Part shown: positions 38,263 through 47,648 of the stretch, one piece after another
Layout of the letters: each line of letters begins with the position of its first letter
Position numbering within the stretch: the first letter of the stretch is position 1
From: Rhodoluna limnophila
GTDB taxonomy: Bacteria; Actinomycetota; Actinomycetes; Actinomycetales; Microbacteriaceae
Assembly (NCBI GenBank): GCA_945883505.1
Contig: CAMCXL010000004.1
Coordinates: 78,931-142,930, forward strand
Direction: 5' to 3'
DNA length: 64,000 nucleotides
Position numbers and translations under genes: made by a program
Notes under the pieces: generated by a model
Database searches by the model: none
Told to the model about the DNA's origin: nothing
What the model saw: the letters and a program-made list of their open reading frames with translations, nothing else

Positions 38263-39597
38263 TTCGCGCTCAACGACTCGCGCGATTCTCTCGGCCCAGC
38301 TCTTAGCAGTTCCTGCATCCATGGCCTCGACCATCACGCGAACCAGTGGCTCGGTTCCGGAGGCACGAAGTAGCACCCGGCCATTGTCCCCAAGTTCTTT
38401 CTGGGCTTCTTGGACAACTTTTTGTAATTCGGAGTTTTTGTCAACGCCCCCACGGTCAACGCCTGGAACGTTTATCAGAACCTGCGGATAAACGCTCATC
38501 ACCGAAGCTAGCTCGTTTAGGCTCTTACCGGTTGCCGCCATCTGGGCAACTAGCTGGAGTCCGGTCAAGATGCCATCACCGGTTGTTGCAAAGCGCGAAA
38601 AAATCAGGTGCCCCGACTGCTCGCCTCCGAGGGTGTAGCCACCTTCACGAATTTGCTCCAGAACATACCTGTCGCCAACCTTGGTTTCAATAAGTTCAAT
38701 GCCGGCTTGTTTCATAGCTAGTCGAAGACCCAAGTTGCTCATAACTGTTGCAACCAGAGTGTTTCTTGCCAGCTCACCACGGTCTTTTGCAGCTACTGCC
38801 AAAATCGCCATGATTTGATCGCCATCTACTACTTGACCTAGGTGATCAACTGCGAGAGTCCTATCGGCATCGCCGTCGTGGGCGATACCAATATCTGCTT
38901 TGTGTTCCAGAACTGCCGCCTGCAGGCTGCTCAAGTGAGTCGAGCCACAACCTAAGTTGATGTTGTGCCCATCTGGATCGTTGCCGATGACAATCACTTC
39001 AGCCCCGCCGTCTTTAAACGCTTCTGGGGAAACTGCACTAGCTGCACCATTAGCGCAGTCGAGAACAACCTTGATGCCCCTCAGGGTGTTTGGCAAAGTT
39101 CCAAGTAGGTGAACTAGGTACCGGTCCTCGGCATCTGCGAAGCGCTGCACGTGACCAATTTCTGCTCCCACCGGCGCCAGTGGTTTCTTTTTTAAGGCCG
39201 CTTCGATTTGGTCTTCAATCTCGTCCGGTAGTTTGTGTCCACCTCGCGAGAAAAACTTAATTCCGTTATCGGGGGCTGGGTTGTGAGAAGCCGAAATCAT
39301 TACTCCGAAGTCGGCGTCTAGATCTTCGGTTAGAAAGGCGGTTGCCGGTGTTGGCAAAACTCCAGCGTCAAAAACATCAACACCGCTCGAGGCAAGGCCG
39401 GAGGCAATTGCAGCTGCTAGGAACTCACCAGAAATTCTTGGGTCGCGGCCAATTACCGCAATTGGTTTTTGACCACGGCTTCTTGATTCCTCGCCGAGTA
39501 CGATAGCGGCAGCTTGAGCAAGTTTTAGAGCGGAGTCGACGGTGATGTCTCTATTTGCGAGACCTCTTACGCCGTCGGTGCCGAATAGGCGAGCCAT
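38248..39597 (-). CDS. glmM: Phosphoglucosamine mutase GlmM
   Basis: Converts glucosamine-6-phosphate (from GlmS) to the 1-phosphate. The phosphoserine is Ser104 in [14 protein letters not shown], the metal loop is [11 protein letters not shown], the sugar-binding loop [10 protein letters not shown] and the phosphate-binding loop [14 protein letters not shown]. 449 residues, standard. It follows rpsI (31 bases) and so may be read from the rplM promoter. Confidence 0.98.
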   Translation of the reverse strand: MARLFGTDGVRGLANRDITVDSALKLAQAAAIVLGEESRSRGQKPIAVIGRDPRISGEFLAAAIASGLASSGVDVFDAGVLPTPATAFLTEDLDADFGVMISASHNPAPDNGIKFFSRGGHKLPDEIEDQIEAALKKKPLAPVGAEIGHVQRFADAEDRYLVHLLGTLPNTLRGIKVVLDCANGAASAVSPEAFKDGGAEVIVIGNDPDGHNINLGCGSTHLSSLQAAVLEHKADIGIAHDGDADRTLAVDHLGQVVDGDQIMAILAVAAKDRGELARNTLVATVMSNLGLRLAMKQAGIELIETKVGDRYVLEQIREGGYTLGGEQSGHLIFSRFATTGDGILTGLQLVAQMAATGKSLNELASVMSVYPQVLINVPGVDRGGVDKNSELQKVVQEAQKELGDNGRVLLRASGTEPLVRVMVEAMDAGTAKSWAERIARVVERELKLS

Positions 39598-39628
39598 GAT
39601 AGTAAGTTAGCGAAATCCAAAAAAAGGA

Positions 39629-40117
39629 TTAACGCTTGGAGAACTGAGAAGCCTTTCGAGCCTTCTTAAGTCCAGCCTTTTTACGCTCCTTGATGCGGGA
39701 GTCGCGAGAAAGGAAACCATTCTTCTTCAGGGTCGCGCGGTTGTTGTCTTCGTCGATCAAATTCAGCGCACGAGCGATACCAAGACGCAACGCACCAGCC
39801 TGACCAGCTGAGCCACCACCGGTGATCTTGGCAACTACGTCGTAAGCGCCAGATAGTTCTAGAACTGTGAAGGGGTCCTTCACTAGCTGCTGGTGCAACT
39901 TGTTTGGGAAGTACTCAGCTAGATCGCGACCGTTTACCTTGATGACTCCGGTGCCCGGAACCATGCGCACCTGTGCGATGGCTTCCTTGCGACGACCTAG
40001 GCCGTTGCCTGGGACAGTCAGTGGCTTTCTGACCTTCTTGGTTTCTGTCTTTACAGAATCTGCTGGAGATTCGGTTGAGTAGCTAGAAACTTCTGCTTCG
40101 GTTTCGTTCTTAGGCAA
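39629..40117 (-). CDS. rpsI: 30S ribosomal protein S9
   Basis: Small-subunit protein whose C-terminal tail ([11 protein letters not shown], with the conserved SKR end) reaches the P-site t[22 protein letters not shown] begins the family core at about residue 40; the first ~38 residues are an acidic/Ser/Thr/Lys extension common in actinobacteria. It follows rplM by 33 bases. Confidence 0.98.
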   Translation of the reverse strand: MPKNETEAEVSSYSTESPADSVKTETKKVRKPLTVPGNGLGRRKEAIAQVRMVPGTGVIKVNGRDLAEYFPNKLHQQLVKDPFTVLELSGAYDVVAKITGGGSAGQAGALRLGIARALNLIDEDNNRATLKKNGFLSRDSRIKERKKAGLKKARKASQFSKR

Positions 40118-40150
40118 GGTATTCCTCTAGTTTCTTATTTGTCCCAGTTA

Positions 40151-40594
40151 TTACTGGGCCACCTGATCAATAACAAATTTGGTTGGCTGCTGCGCCGCGT
40201 GCGGGTGCTCTGAACCCTTGTACACCTTTAGCTTGGCAAGCTGGTCGCGACCGAGGGAGTTTTTAGGAATCATTCCGCGGATGGCTTTTTCAACTGCCTT
40301 CTCTGGAGACTTCTCTAGTAGCTCGGCGTAAGTAGTAGCGGTTAGACCACCTGGGTAACCGGAGTGACGGTAAGCCTTCTTCTGCAAAAGCTTTGATCCA
40401 GTAAGTGCAACCTTCTCAGCGTTTACGATAATCACGAAGTCACCGTTGTCCATGTGAGGAGCAAAGGTTGGCTTGTGCTTTCCGCGTAGCAGCGTTGCTG
40501 CCTGGGTAGCCAAACGGCCTAGCACCACATCGGTGGCGTCAATGATTAGCCACTTGTTGTCTAGCTCGTGAGCCTTTGGAGAATACGTACGCAC
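40151..40594 (-). CDS. rplM: 50S ribosomal protein L13
   Basis: Early-assembly large-subunit protein (147 aa). [19 protein letters not shown] and the [16 protein letters not shown] and [20 protein letters not shown] stretches are canonical. First gene of rplM-rpsI(-glmM); a promoter is visible upstream. Confidence 0.98.
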   Translation of the reverse strand: MRTYSPKAHELDNKWLIIDATDVVLGRLATQAATLLRGKHKPTFAPHMDNGDFVIIVNAEKVALTGSKLLQKKAYRHSGYPGGLTATTYAELLEKSPEKAVEKAIRGMIPKNSLGRDQLAKLKVYKGSEHPHAAQQPTKFVIDQVAQ

Positions 40595-40688
40595 GCTAAT
40601 TAGCCTTACTTTTTCTTGAGTCGGTTTTGTTCATCCAGAATCTAAACCCTGGAATCTTGGGGCCTCTAGCAACCCGCAACAAGTTCCA

Positions 40689-40718
40689 AGTTTAGCCCCT
40701 GCCAGCCGCTATGGTCAA
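40689..40718 (-). promoter_or_regulatory. Promoter of the rplM-rpsI operon
   Basis: Minus strand: TTGACC, an 18-base spacer, then TAAACT. Both hexamers are close to the housekeeping sigma consensus. The predicted start gives a leader of about 90 bases before rplM. The promoter overlaps the 3' end of the upstream gap after truA. Confidence 0.7.
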
Positions 40719-40721
40719 ACC

Positions 40722-41588
40722 CTAATTTTCGTCCAGAGACCGCAATCTACGGGCTTTTTCGGCCTGTTCGGCCAGTAATTCATCCCTGGGATAGCCAACC
40801 TCAATAAGGCTCAATCCCCTAGGTCCCAAGACCTTAAATGACCCCGCCCGGTTCGCCGATTTAAGCCGATCCGACACATCCGAAACCGTTGCCCTGCCCC
40901 TGGCAACAGCAACCAGTGCCCCGGTTAGCGCCCGCACCATGTTGTGGCAGAAGGCATCGCCCTTTAGCTCAATCTCAACGATGTTGCCGTCTTTAGGATT
41001 TCGCTTGATCTTGATATACCTAATCCTTCGAACTGTCGAAGCCCCAGCTCGCGCTTTACAAAAAGCCCCAAAGTCATGAACTCCGACCATTTTCTTAGCA
41101 GCACTTCGCATAAGTCCTATATCGAGATCTACTTTTAGTCGAAGCACGTACCTGATCTGCAAGGGATCAACAAAACTTGATTTGTCGGCAATCCTAAAAC
41201 GGTACCTTCTAAAACTTGCCGAGTACCTGGCGTCAAACCCGGCAGGTGCTTTCTCAAAGCTGAATACTCGGATGTCCTCCGGAAGCGCCGTATTGACACG
41301 GCTTGCAACATCCGGGTTTCGCCCGATGCGCTTTATTTGAGATGCGGATAAATCGATGTGCACCACCTGGTGCTGAGCGTGGACCCCGGCGTCTGTTCTA
41401 CCGGCAACTCTCATTCCAAAATCTTTTGAGGATTTACCAAAGATTACCTCTAGGGCTTTTACTAGCTCGGACTGAACAGTTCTAAACCCGGGCTGCTTGG
41501 CAAAGCCTGCAAAGTCGGTTCCGTCGTAGCCAAAGTCAATCCGGTAACGACTAAACCCGTCGACCTTATGGTCAACGGGCTTTGTCAT
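40722..41588 (-). CDS. truA: tRNA pseudouridine(38-40) synthase TruA
   Basis: Modifies the tRNA anticodon stem. The catalytic Asp is in AGRTDAGVHAQHQVVH; DFGYDGTDFAGFAKQPG is the N-terminal signature and FCHNMVRALTGALVAV the C-terminal one. The open frame begins at 41645 inside rplQ, but the ATG at 41588, 11 bases after the rplQ stop, gives the family length (288 aa); a GGAA stretch directly precedes it. Confidence 0.95.
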   Translation of the reverse strand: MTKPVDHKVDGFSRYRIDFGYDGTDFAGFAKQPGFRTVQSELVKALEVIFGKSSKDFGMRVAGRTDAGVHAQHQVVHIDLSASQIKRIGRNPDVASRVNTALPEDIRVFSFEKAPAGFDARYSASFRRYRFRIADKSSFVDPLQIRYVLRLKVDLDIGLMRSAAKKMVGVHDFGAFCKARAGASTVRRIRYIKIKRNPKDGNIVEIELKGDAFCHNMVRALTGALVAVARGRATVSDVSDRLKSANRAGSFKVLGPRGLSLIEVGYPRDELLAEQAEKARRLRSLDEN

Positions 41589-41598
41589 TTCCTTGGTA

Positions 41599-42237
41599 CT
41601 ACTTGCTCTCTTCTTCAGAAGCAGGTGCCTCTTCGGTTGCAGCATCTTGAGCCGGGGCCTCTTCAGCCGCCGGTGCTTCTGCTACTACCTCAGTTGCGCT
41701 AGCTTCGGCAACTGGTGCCTCGGCCGGTGCTTCAACTACTGCCTCTGGAGCTGCAGTTTCAACTGCAACTTCCTCAACCGGAGTCTCTGCTACTGCTTCC
41801 TCGACGACAGCTGCTGCTTTAGGCGCTGCCTTAACAGCGTTCTCAAGCTTTGGCTTTTTGTTCATCTTCTTGGCCTGGACTGGGTCCAACACCAATTCGA
41901 CTACCGCCATTGGAGCGTTGTCACCCTTACGGAAGCCAAGCTTGGTTATGCGGGTATACCCGCCCTGGCGTTCTGCTACTAGGGGTGCGATGTTCACAAA
42001 AAGCTCGTGAACTACGTTTCTGTCAGTGATCGACTGCATGACTCGACGACGAGAGTGCAGGTCACCGCGCTTTGCGAAAGTTACTAGGCGCTCAGCGATT
42101 GGACGAAGGCGCTTTGCCTTGGTCTCGGTTGTGGTGATGGACTTATTGATAAACAGCGAACGAGCCATGTTGTTGAGCAACATTCTCTCGTGAGCTGGTC
42201 CGCCACCGAGACGGGGGCCCTTGGTTGGGGTAGGCAT
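41599..42237 (-). CDS. rplQ: 50S ribosomal protein L17 with long acidic Ala/Glu/Val tail
   Basis: Residues 1-~122 are normal L17 ([46 protein letters not shown]). About 90 further residues form a low-complexity tail of Ala, Glu, Val and Pro. Tails of this kind occur on several actinobacterial L17 proteins; it is probably disordered. Follows rpoA by 34 bases. Confidence 0.97.
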   Translation of the reverse strand: MPTPTKGPRLGGGPAHERMLLNNMARSLFINKSITTTETKAKRLRPIAERLVTFAKRGDLHSRRRVMQSITDRNVVHELFVNIAPLVAERQGGYTRITKLGFRKGDNAPMAVVELVLDPVQAKKMNKKPKLENAVKAAPKAAAVVEEAVAETPVEEVAVETAAPEAVVEAPAEAPVAEASATEVVAEAPAAEEAPAQDAATEEAPASEEESK

Positions 42238-42271
42238 TTTGTTTCTCCTCTAGTTCTTTTTGACTCAGGTC

Positions 42272-43264
42272 CTAGACCTGGTCCTCTTCTTCGTAAGTTG
42301 TGCTGAAGTAAGCAGCGTCAAAGCCAGGCGCTGACTCCTTGAAGCTAAGGCCCATGGAAACCAACTTGTCGCGAACCTCGTCAACTGACTTTGATCCGAA
42401 GTTTCTGATGTTCATAAGCTGCTCTTCGGTTAGCCCAATTAGCTCGGCAACGGTGTTGATGCCCTCGCGCTTTAGGCAGTTATAAGAACGAACGGTTAGG
42501 TCTAGCTCTTCGATTGGAAGTGCTAGCTCTGGAGAAAGTGCAGCCTCAACTGGGGCTGGGCCAATCTCGATACCTTCGGCTGCTTCGTTTAGTTCTCTGG
42601 CCAAGCCAAATAGCTCAACCAGAGTTGATCCAGCCGATGCAACTGCATCGCGCGGGGTCATCGAAGTCTTGGTCTCAACATCAACAATTAGCTTGTCGAA
42701 GTTGGTGAACTCTCCGGCACGGGTTGCCTCAACGCGGTAAGACACCTTTAGAACCGGTGAGTAGATCGAGTCGATTGGGATAACCCCTGGGTCAGAGTCT
42801 GGGTTTCGATTCTGTGAAGCCTGAACGTAGCCGCGGCCACGCTCAATGATTAGCTCAACTTCGAACTTGCCCTTACCGGTCAAGGTAGCTAGCACTAGCT
42901 CTGGGTTGTGAATCTCAACACCGGCTGGTGCCTGGATGTCGGCTGCGGTGACTGTACCGGCAGTTGACTTCTTTAGGTGTGCAACAACAGGAGCGTCGTT
43001 CTCGGAGGAGACAACTAGTTCCTTGATGTTCAAGATGATCTCGGTGACGTCTTCCTTGACGGAGTCAACAGTTGAGAACTCGTGGCTAACGCCATCAATT
43101 CTGATGTTGGTGACAGCCGCTCCCGGAATCGATGAGAGCAGGGTGCGACGCAGTGAGTTTCCAAGTGTGTAACCAAATCCTGGCTCCAGTGGCTCAAGAG
43201 CAAATCTGGAACGGTTGGATGAAAGAACTTCTTCGTTTAGTGTGGGGCGCTGAGCAATTAGCAC
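42272..43264 (-). CDS. rpoA: RNA polymerase alpha subunit
   Basis: The N-terminal domain (res ~1-230; [25 protein letters not shown]) dimerises and recruits beta and beta'. The C-terminal domain (res ~250-318; [20 protein letters not shown], then [15 protein letters not shown]) binds UP elements and activators. 330 residues. It lies 105 bases after rpsK with no rpsD between. Confidence 0.98.
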   Translation of the reverse strand: MLIAQRPTLNEEVLSSNRSRFALEPLEPGFGYTLGNSLRRTLLSSIPGAAVTNIRIDGVSHEFSTVDSVKEDVTEIILNIKELVVSSENDAPVVAHLKKSTAGTVTAADIQAPAGVEIHNPELVLATLTGKGKFEVELIIERGRGYVQASQNRNPDSDPGVIPIDSIYSPVLKVSYRVEATRAGEFTNFDKLIVDVETKTSMTPRDAVASAGSTLVELFGLARELNEAAEGIEIGPAPVEAALSPELALPIEELDLTVRSYNCLKREGINTVAELIGLTEEQLMNIRNFGSKSVDEVRDKLVSMGLSFKESAPGFDAAYFSTTYEEEDQV

Positions 43265-43318
43265 TTGCTTTGGTTCCTTTCAGCTGAACATCCGCTATTT
43301 GATGTCCATTTGTTTAGG

Positions 43319-43340
43319 CTGCCAAGTGGCCACTTGGCAG
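43319..43340. repeat. Perfect 22-base palindrome between rpsK and rpoA
   Basis: Arms CTGCCAAGTGG and CCACTTGGCAG meet without a spacer. In RNA it would form an eight- to nine-base-pair hairpin. It lies in the alpha operon where rpsD normally stands in actinobacteria. No U-run follows in the direction of transcription, so a processing site, partial attenuator or protein site is more likely than a terminator. Confidence 0.85.
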
Positions 43341-43369
43341 TTTGTTGCGAGTAAAAGTAAAGCTAAGAG

Positions 43370-43804
43370 TTAGACGCGACGGCGCTTTGGCGGGCGGCAA
43401 CCGTTGTGAGCCTGTGGCGTCACATCCGAGATTGAACCGACCTCAAGGCCTGCTGCCTGAAGTGAACGGATTGCTGTCTCGCGACCAGAACCTGGTCCCT
43501 TGACGAACACGTCAACTTTTTTCAGTCCGTGCTCCTGAGCCTTCTTGGCTGCAGATTCTGCTGCCAACTGAGCTGCGAAAGGAGTTGACTTACGAGATCC
43601 CTTGAAACCAACATCACCTGATGATGACCAGGAGATAACTGCACCGGATGGGTCAGTGATCGAGATGATGGTGTTGTTGAAAGTCGACTTGATATGAGCC
43701 TGTCCAACCTGGACATTCTTTTTCTCTTTGCGACGAGGCTTACGGGCTGCGCCCTTGGTTGCGGTCTTAGCCGCGGTCTTTGCTGCGGTCTTCGCTGCTG
43801 CCAT
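43370..43804 (-). CDS. rpsK: 30S ribosomal protein S11
   Basis: Platform protein of the 30S subunit. [21 protein letters not shown] opens the core at about residue 33, and the end [12 protein letters not shown] is canonical. The first ~30 residues are an Ala/Lys/Thr repeat ([15 protein letters not shown]) longer than usual. 30 bases after rpsM. Confidence 0.98.
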   Translation of the reverse strand: MAAAKTAAKTAAKTATKGAARKPRRKEKKNVQVGQAHIKSTFNNTIISITDPSGAVISWSSSGDVGFKGSRKSTPFAAQLAAESAAKKAQEHGLKKVDVFVKGPGSGRETAIRSLQAAGLEVGSISDVTPQAHNGCRPPKRRRV

Positions 43805-43834
43805 GATTTTCTCCTAAGTCCTTTTTGTCGCCCG

Positions 43835-44212
43835 CTACTTAGCGGCCTTCTTCTTGCCGGCTACGGTGCGCTTTGGTCCCTTGCGGGTACGAGCGTTGGT
43901 CTTGGTTCTTTGACCGTGGACTGGAAGGCCCTTGCGGTGACGGACTCCCTGGTAGCTACCGATCTCAACCTTGCGGCGGATATCTGCGGCTACGTCACGA
44001 CGAAGTTCACCTTCAGTTTTGTAAGTACCTTCGATGTGATCACGAAGAGCAACTAGCTGCTCGTCGGAAAGATCCTTAACTCGGATGTTCTTGTCGATCT
44101 TGGTGTCTTCTAGAGTCTTGACCGAACGAGTGCGGCCAATTCCGTAGATGTAGGTTAGGGCGATTTCAACACGCTTGTCGCGTGGAATGTCAACGCCGGC
44201 AATTCTTGCCAT
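43835..44212 (-). CDS. rpsM: 30S ribosomal protein S13
   Basis: Head protein contacting the P-site tRNA and the intersubunit bridge (125 aa). [25 protein letters not shown] and [22 protein letters not shown] are canonical. Shine-Dalgarno AGGAG precedes the ATG by nine bases. The mRNA just upstream (44244-44320) folds into a cloverleaf-like structure, a candidate leader. Confidence 0.98.
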   Translation of the reverse strand: MARIAGVDIPRDKRVEIALTYIYGIGRTRSVKTLEDTKIDKNIRVKDLSDEQLVALRDHIEGTYKTEGELRRDVAADIRRKVEIGSYQGVRHRKGLPVHGQRTKTNARTRKGPKRTVAGKKKAAK

Positions 44213-44243
44213 TTGGATTACTCCTGTTTGTATAGAAGGTCTG

Positions 44244-44320
44244 TAGCTTTACCGTCTCAAATTTCTTTGAGCTCCGGCCTTCTCCGGAGGTTTCGGTAAT
44301 TTCTTACCGATGGAAAGCTA
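44244..44320 (-). ncRNA. Cloverleaf-like structured leader RNA upstream of rpsM
   Basis: Read on the minus strand, UAGCUUU (44314-44320) and AAAGCUA (44244-44250) form a closing stem, extendable by two G-C pairs across a bulge. Inside are three consecutive hairpins: CGGUAA/UUACCG with GAAA loop (44294-44309), CUCCGG/CCGGAG with six-base loop (44272-44289), CUCAAA/UUUGAG with GAAA loop (44256-44271). CGGUAA occurs a second time beside the 3' closing strand and could replace the first in pairing with UUACCG. It ends 31 bases before rpsM. Likely a cis-regulatory leader for the alpha operon; the ligand (perhaps a ribosomal protein) is inferred. Confidence 0.7.
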
Positions 44321-44353
44321 TTGGAAATATTCAGTTGTGGTGAAGCTAAAGCT

Positions 44354-44467
44354 TTAGCCCTGACGCTGTTTGTGGCGAGGGTTATCGCAGATGATCATGA
44401 CGCGACCGTGGCGGCGAATAACTTTGCACTTGTCGCAGATCTTCTTAACGCTTGGGTTAACCTTCAT
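44354..44467 (-). CDS. rpmJ: 50S ribosomal protein L36 (zinc-ribbon type)
   Basis: A 37-residue protein, [19 protein letters not shown] followed by [18 protein letters not shown]. Cys11, Cys14, Cys27 and His32 form the zinc ribbon, so this is the zinc-binding (C+) version. It lies between infA and the structured RNA upstream of rpsM. Confidence 0.97.
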   Translation of the reverse strand: MKVNPSVKKICDKCKVIRRHGRVMIICDNPRHKQRQG

Positions 44468-44503
44468 GTCTCTTACTTTTCCTCAGGGTTTTGTAAAACC
44501 GAT

Positions 44504-44725
44504 TTACTTGTAGCGATAAATGATTCGACCTCTGGTGAGGTCGTAAGTGCTCAGTTCAACAATGACCTTGTCCTCTGGAAGGATGCGAATGTAGTGCTGA
44601 CGCATCTTGCCGGAGATATGTGCCAAGACCTTGTGTCCGTTGGTCAACTCGACTCGAAACATTGCGTTCGGTAGCGCTTCAACAACCGAGCCCTCAATTT
44701 CAATTACGCCGTCTTTGTTGGCCAT
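44504..44725 (-). CDS. infA: Translation initiation factor IF-1
   Basis: OB-fold protein (73 aa) that blocks the A site during initiation. [30 protein letters not shown] and the end [13 protein letters not shown] match the family throughout. First gene of infA-rpmJ-rpsM-rpsK-rpoA-rplQ-truA, 121 bases after map, probably with its own promoter there. Confidence 0.98.
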   Translation of the reverse strand: MANKDGVIEIEGSVVEALPNAMFRVELTNGHKVLAHISGKMRQHYIRILPEDKVIVELSTYDLTRGRIIYRYK

Positions 44726-44846
44726 AGCCTCACTTATCTTCTTTGTCTTTTAGGCACCAAAAAACCAATCCAAAAAATGGGATTTTGCCCTTACGGCGCC
44801 AAAGGTCCAGCTTAGGCTAAAACACGCCGAAAAGGAAATTAAATTC

Positions 44847-45695
44847 CTAGGCCGAAAGGCCCCCGAAGGGCACCCCGAGAGCCTCTAGCCTTGATTTTCC
44901 GCCATCTGGAGCGGTCAAGACCCATACCCCGGACTCAGTTAGGGCAATTGAGTGCTCCCAGTGCGAAGCATCGGATTTGTCCTTGCTCACCACGGTCCAG
45001 CCATCGGCCAAAACCTTGGTTTTATTGGATCCAGCGGTCACCATCGGCTCGATCGCGATGGCTAACCCGGGACTAACCTTTGGACCCAGGTCCTTAGTTC
45101 GAAAGTGATAAACCGGAGGCTCTTCGTGCATGTTTTGACCGATGCCGTGACCGACGTAATCCTCCAAGATTCCATACTTACCCTGGGCGTCGATGTAATC
45201 CTCGATGGCTGCGCCAACTTCATTCAGGCGTTCGGCCTTTGCAAGAGCAGCAATCCCCGCCCAAAGCGAACCTTCGGTAACCCGAGATAGTTCTTGCCTT
45301 GCCTTCACTTTTTCAGTGTCTGGCAAAGAGCCGTCCGGATTTGGAACAATGATTGTGATCGCACTATCGCCATTCCAGCCATCAATTTCGGCGCCGCAGT
45401 CAATCGAGAGAATATCTCCGGCTTCCAAAATTCGCTCCGGAGCTGGAATGCCGTGCACCACCTCGTGATTTATCGATGCACAGATAGTGTGGTTATAACC
45501 TGCCACCAGTTGAAAGTTTGAGTGAGCGCCCATTGACTCAATAGTCTGGTTCGCAATTTTGTCGAGCTCTCCGGTTGATACCCCGGCAACACATGCACTT
45601 CTAACAGCCTGCAGAGCCTTGGCCGTGATCAAGCCAGCTTTTCGCATGGCAATAAATTGCTCGGGGGTCTTTAGTTGAAATTCGGAGCGAGACAT
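44847..45695 (-). CDS. map: Methionine aminopeptidase, type I
   Basis: Removes the starting Met from new proteins (282 aa). Metal ligands follow the family order: Asp in SIDCGAEIDGWNGDSA (two), His in GHGIGQNMHEEP, and Glu in AIEPMVTAG and WEHSIALTESG. The N-terminal extension with a zinc finger, seen in some actinobacterial paralogues, is absent. It follows adk by 41 bases in the secY-adk-map order. Confidence 0.97.
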   Translation of the reverse strand: MSRSEFQLKTPEQFIAMRKAGLITAKALQAVRSACVAGVSTGELDKIANQTIESMGAHSNFQLVAGYNHTICASINHEVVHGIPAPERILEAGDILSIDCGAEIDGWNGDSAITIIVPNPDGSLPDTEKVKARQELSRVTEGSLWAGIAALAKAERLNEVGAAIEDYIDAQGKYGILEDYVGHGIGQNMHEEPPVYHFRTKDLGPKVSPGLAIAIEPMVTAGSNKTKVLADGWTVVSKDKSDASHWEHSIALTESGVWVLTAPDGGKSRLEALGVPFGGLSA

Positions 45696-45736
45696 TTAGC
45701 TTTTCTTATTCGAATGCGGCTTATGGCTTTGGTTGG

Positions 45737-46315
45737 CTAGCTCTGGTTCTTGGCGTTTAGTGCTTCCTTGATTCTGGAAGTCACCTCATCGATTTCACCA
45801 AGACCGTCAACCATAATCAAGGAGCCTCTAGCGGCATACATAGTAATTAGAGGTGCGGTCTGCTTCTCATAAACCGCCATGCGATTTCTGATGACATCTT
45901 CAGTGTCATCTGATCTTCCCTGCTCAATGGCTCGCCTTGCAAGACGCTTAACAACTTCATCGCTGTCTGCGGTTAGTTGAATAACCGCCTCGAGAGAGCC
46001 GTTGGTTTCTTTCAAAATTGAATCAAGCTCATCCACCTGGTCGGCTGTTCTTGGGTAGCCATCGAGTAAGAAGCCGTTGGCACAGTCTGGGTTTTTTAGG
46101 CGGTCACGAACCAGTTTGTTTGTTAGGGAGTCTGGAACGTAAGCACCGCTATCCATAAAGGACTTGGCCTCAAGGCCAAGCGGAGTTTGATTCTTGACGT
46201 TCTCGCGGAAAATATCTCCCGTTGAGATTGCTGGGATTCCAAAGACTTCCGAAAGTTTTGAAGCCTGGGTTCCCTTGCCAGCCCCTGGGGGGCCGATCAA
46301 GAGAAGCCTCATCAT
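45737..46315 (-). CDS. adk: Adenylate kinase
   Basis: Balances ATP, ADP and AMP (192 aa). P-loop LLIGPPGAGKGTQA, AMP-binding STGDIFRE and LLDGYPRTADQ. The LID is short (RRAIEQGRSDDTEDVI), so this is the short form without a zinc finger, as in most actinobacteria. The ATG overlaps the secY stop (ATGA). Confidence 0.98.
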   Translation of the reverse strand: MMRLLLIGPPGAGKGTQASKLSEVFGIPAISTGDIFRENVKNQTPLGLEAKSFMDSGAYVPDSLTNKLVRDRLKNPDCANGFLLDGYPRTADQVDELDSILKETNGSLEAVIQLTADSDEVVKRLARRAIEQGRSDDTEDVIRNRMAVYEKQTAPLITMYAARGSLIMVDGLGEIDEVTSRIKEALNAKNQS

Positions 46316-47625
46316 TTCAGCAGGCCGTCGTAGTTGCGCTGCTGCATCTGAGCGCTGATTTGCTTGACAGTCTCAAGTCCAACACCCACGATGATCAAAA
46401 TGGAAGTTCCACCGAACGGGAAGTTCTGGTTGGCGCCAACAAGTGAGAAGGCGATCAGAGGAATAAGAGCAATCAAACCTAGGTAGATCGAACCCGGGAA
46501 AGTAACTCGAGAAATTACATACTCAAGGAACTCAGTGGTTGGTCGGCCGGCACGAATACCAGGAATGAATCCACCGTACTTTTTCATGTTGTCGGATACT
46601 TCTTCAGGGTTGAAGGTAATCGCAACGTAAAAGTAAGTGAAGCCAATGATCAAGAAGAAGTAAAGCGCCATGTATAGCGGGTGATCTCCCTGAGTTAGGT
46701 AGTTAGAGACCCACTGAACCCATGGATCAACTCTTCCTTCGGCATCTGGCTGGTTGAACTGAGCAATCAAAGCTGGAAGGTATAGCAAGCTCGAAGCAAA
46801 GATAACCGGGATAACTCCAGCCATGTTTACCTTGATTGGAATGTAAGTGGACTGACCACCGTAGGTTCTTCTTCCAACCATGCGCTTTGCATACTGAACC
46901 GGAACACGTCTTTGGGACTGCTCGACCAGAACAACCAAACCAACGATTCCAACACCAACCACGATCACAACAATCAGAGTCTCAATCGAACGAGTCTCAG
47001 CAATTGCCAAAAGTGAGGATGGGAAAGAAGATGCGATGGAAGCAAAAATAAGAAGCGACATACCGTTTCCAACACCGCGCTCGGTGACTAGCTCACCAAG
47101 CCACATGATCAAACCGGTTCCTGCGGTCATGGTGATAACCATCATGGTGATCGCCAGTGGAGAAGAGTCAGTCAAGATCGGAAGCACACAGTCGGCTCCA
47201 AATAGAGCTCCCTGACGGGCAACGGCAATCAAGGTGGTGGACTGAAGTAGACCAAGAGCGATGGTTAGGTACCTGGTGTACTGGGTCAAAATTGCCTGAC
47301 CGGACTGACCTTCTTTATGCAGCGCCTCAAAGCGAGGGATAACCACTCGAAGAAGCTGAGTGATGATCGATGCGGTGATGTAAGGCATGATTCCAAGAGC
47401 AAAGATCGATAGCTGAAGTAGCGCTCCTCCGGAGAAGAGGTTTACCAGCTCATACAAACCCGAGGTGTTGTTGGTTTGTGCCAGACACTGCTGAACGTTT
47501 CCATAGTCAACGTAGGGAGCAGGAATAAATGATCCCAAGCGGAAAACCGCAACAATAGCTAGCGTGAACAGCAGCTTGCGTCTTAGATCCGGGGTGCTAA
47601 AAGCACGAATCACGGCATTAATCAA
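46312..47625 (-). CDS. secY: Protein translocase subunit SecY
   Basis: Ten-helix channel of the Sec machinery (437 aa). The plug region follows RKLLFTLAIVAVFRLGSFIPAP; INTS-type GIMPYITASIITQLL, and the cytosolic loops AQRRVPVQYAKRMVGRRTYGG-like (here SQRRVPVQYAKRM) and KKYGGFIPGIRAGRPT that bind SecA and the ribosome, are clear. It lies 23 bases after rplO, the standard spc-operon place. Confidence 0.98.
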   Translation of the reverse strand: MINAVIRAFSTPDLRRKLLFTLAIVAVFRLGSFIPAPYVDYGNVQQCLAQTNNTSGLYELVNLFSGGALLQLSIFALGIMPYITASIITQLLRVVIPRFEALHKEGQSGQAILTQYTRYLTIALGLLQSTTLIAVARQGALFGADCVLPILTDSSPLAITMMVITMTAGTGLIMWLGELVTERGVGNGMSLLIFASIASSFPSSLLAIAETRSIETLIVVIVVGVGIVGLVVLVEQSQRRVPVQYAKRMVGRRTYGGQSTYIPIKVNMAGVIPVIFASSLLYLPALIAQFNQPDAEGRVDPWVQWVSNYLTQGDHPLYMALYFFLIIGFTYFYVAITFNPEEVSDNMKKYGGFIPGIRAGRPTTEFLEYVISRVTFPGSIYLGLIALIPLIAFSLVGANQNFPFGGTSILIIVGVGLETVKQISAQMQQRNYDGLLK

Positions 47626-47648
47626 CTTGAGGCCTCCTGGCTACGGTG

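Noticed and set aside
41593..41982. 129-residue Cys/Leu/Phe-rich ORF on the plus strand
   Set aside because: Antisense shadow of the repetitive Ala/Glu tail of rplQ; composition follows from the repeat.
43319..43340. Palindrome between rpsK and rpoA as a terminator
   Set aside because: No T-run in the direction of transcription and an essential gene follows in the same operon; kept as a repeat of unknown role.
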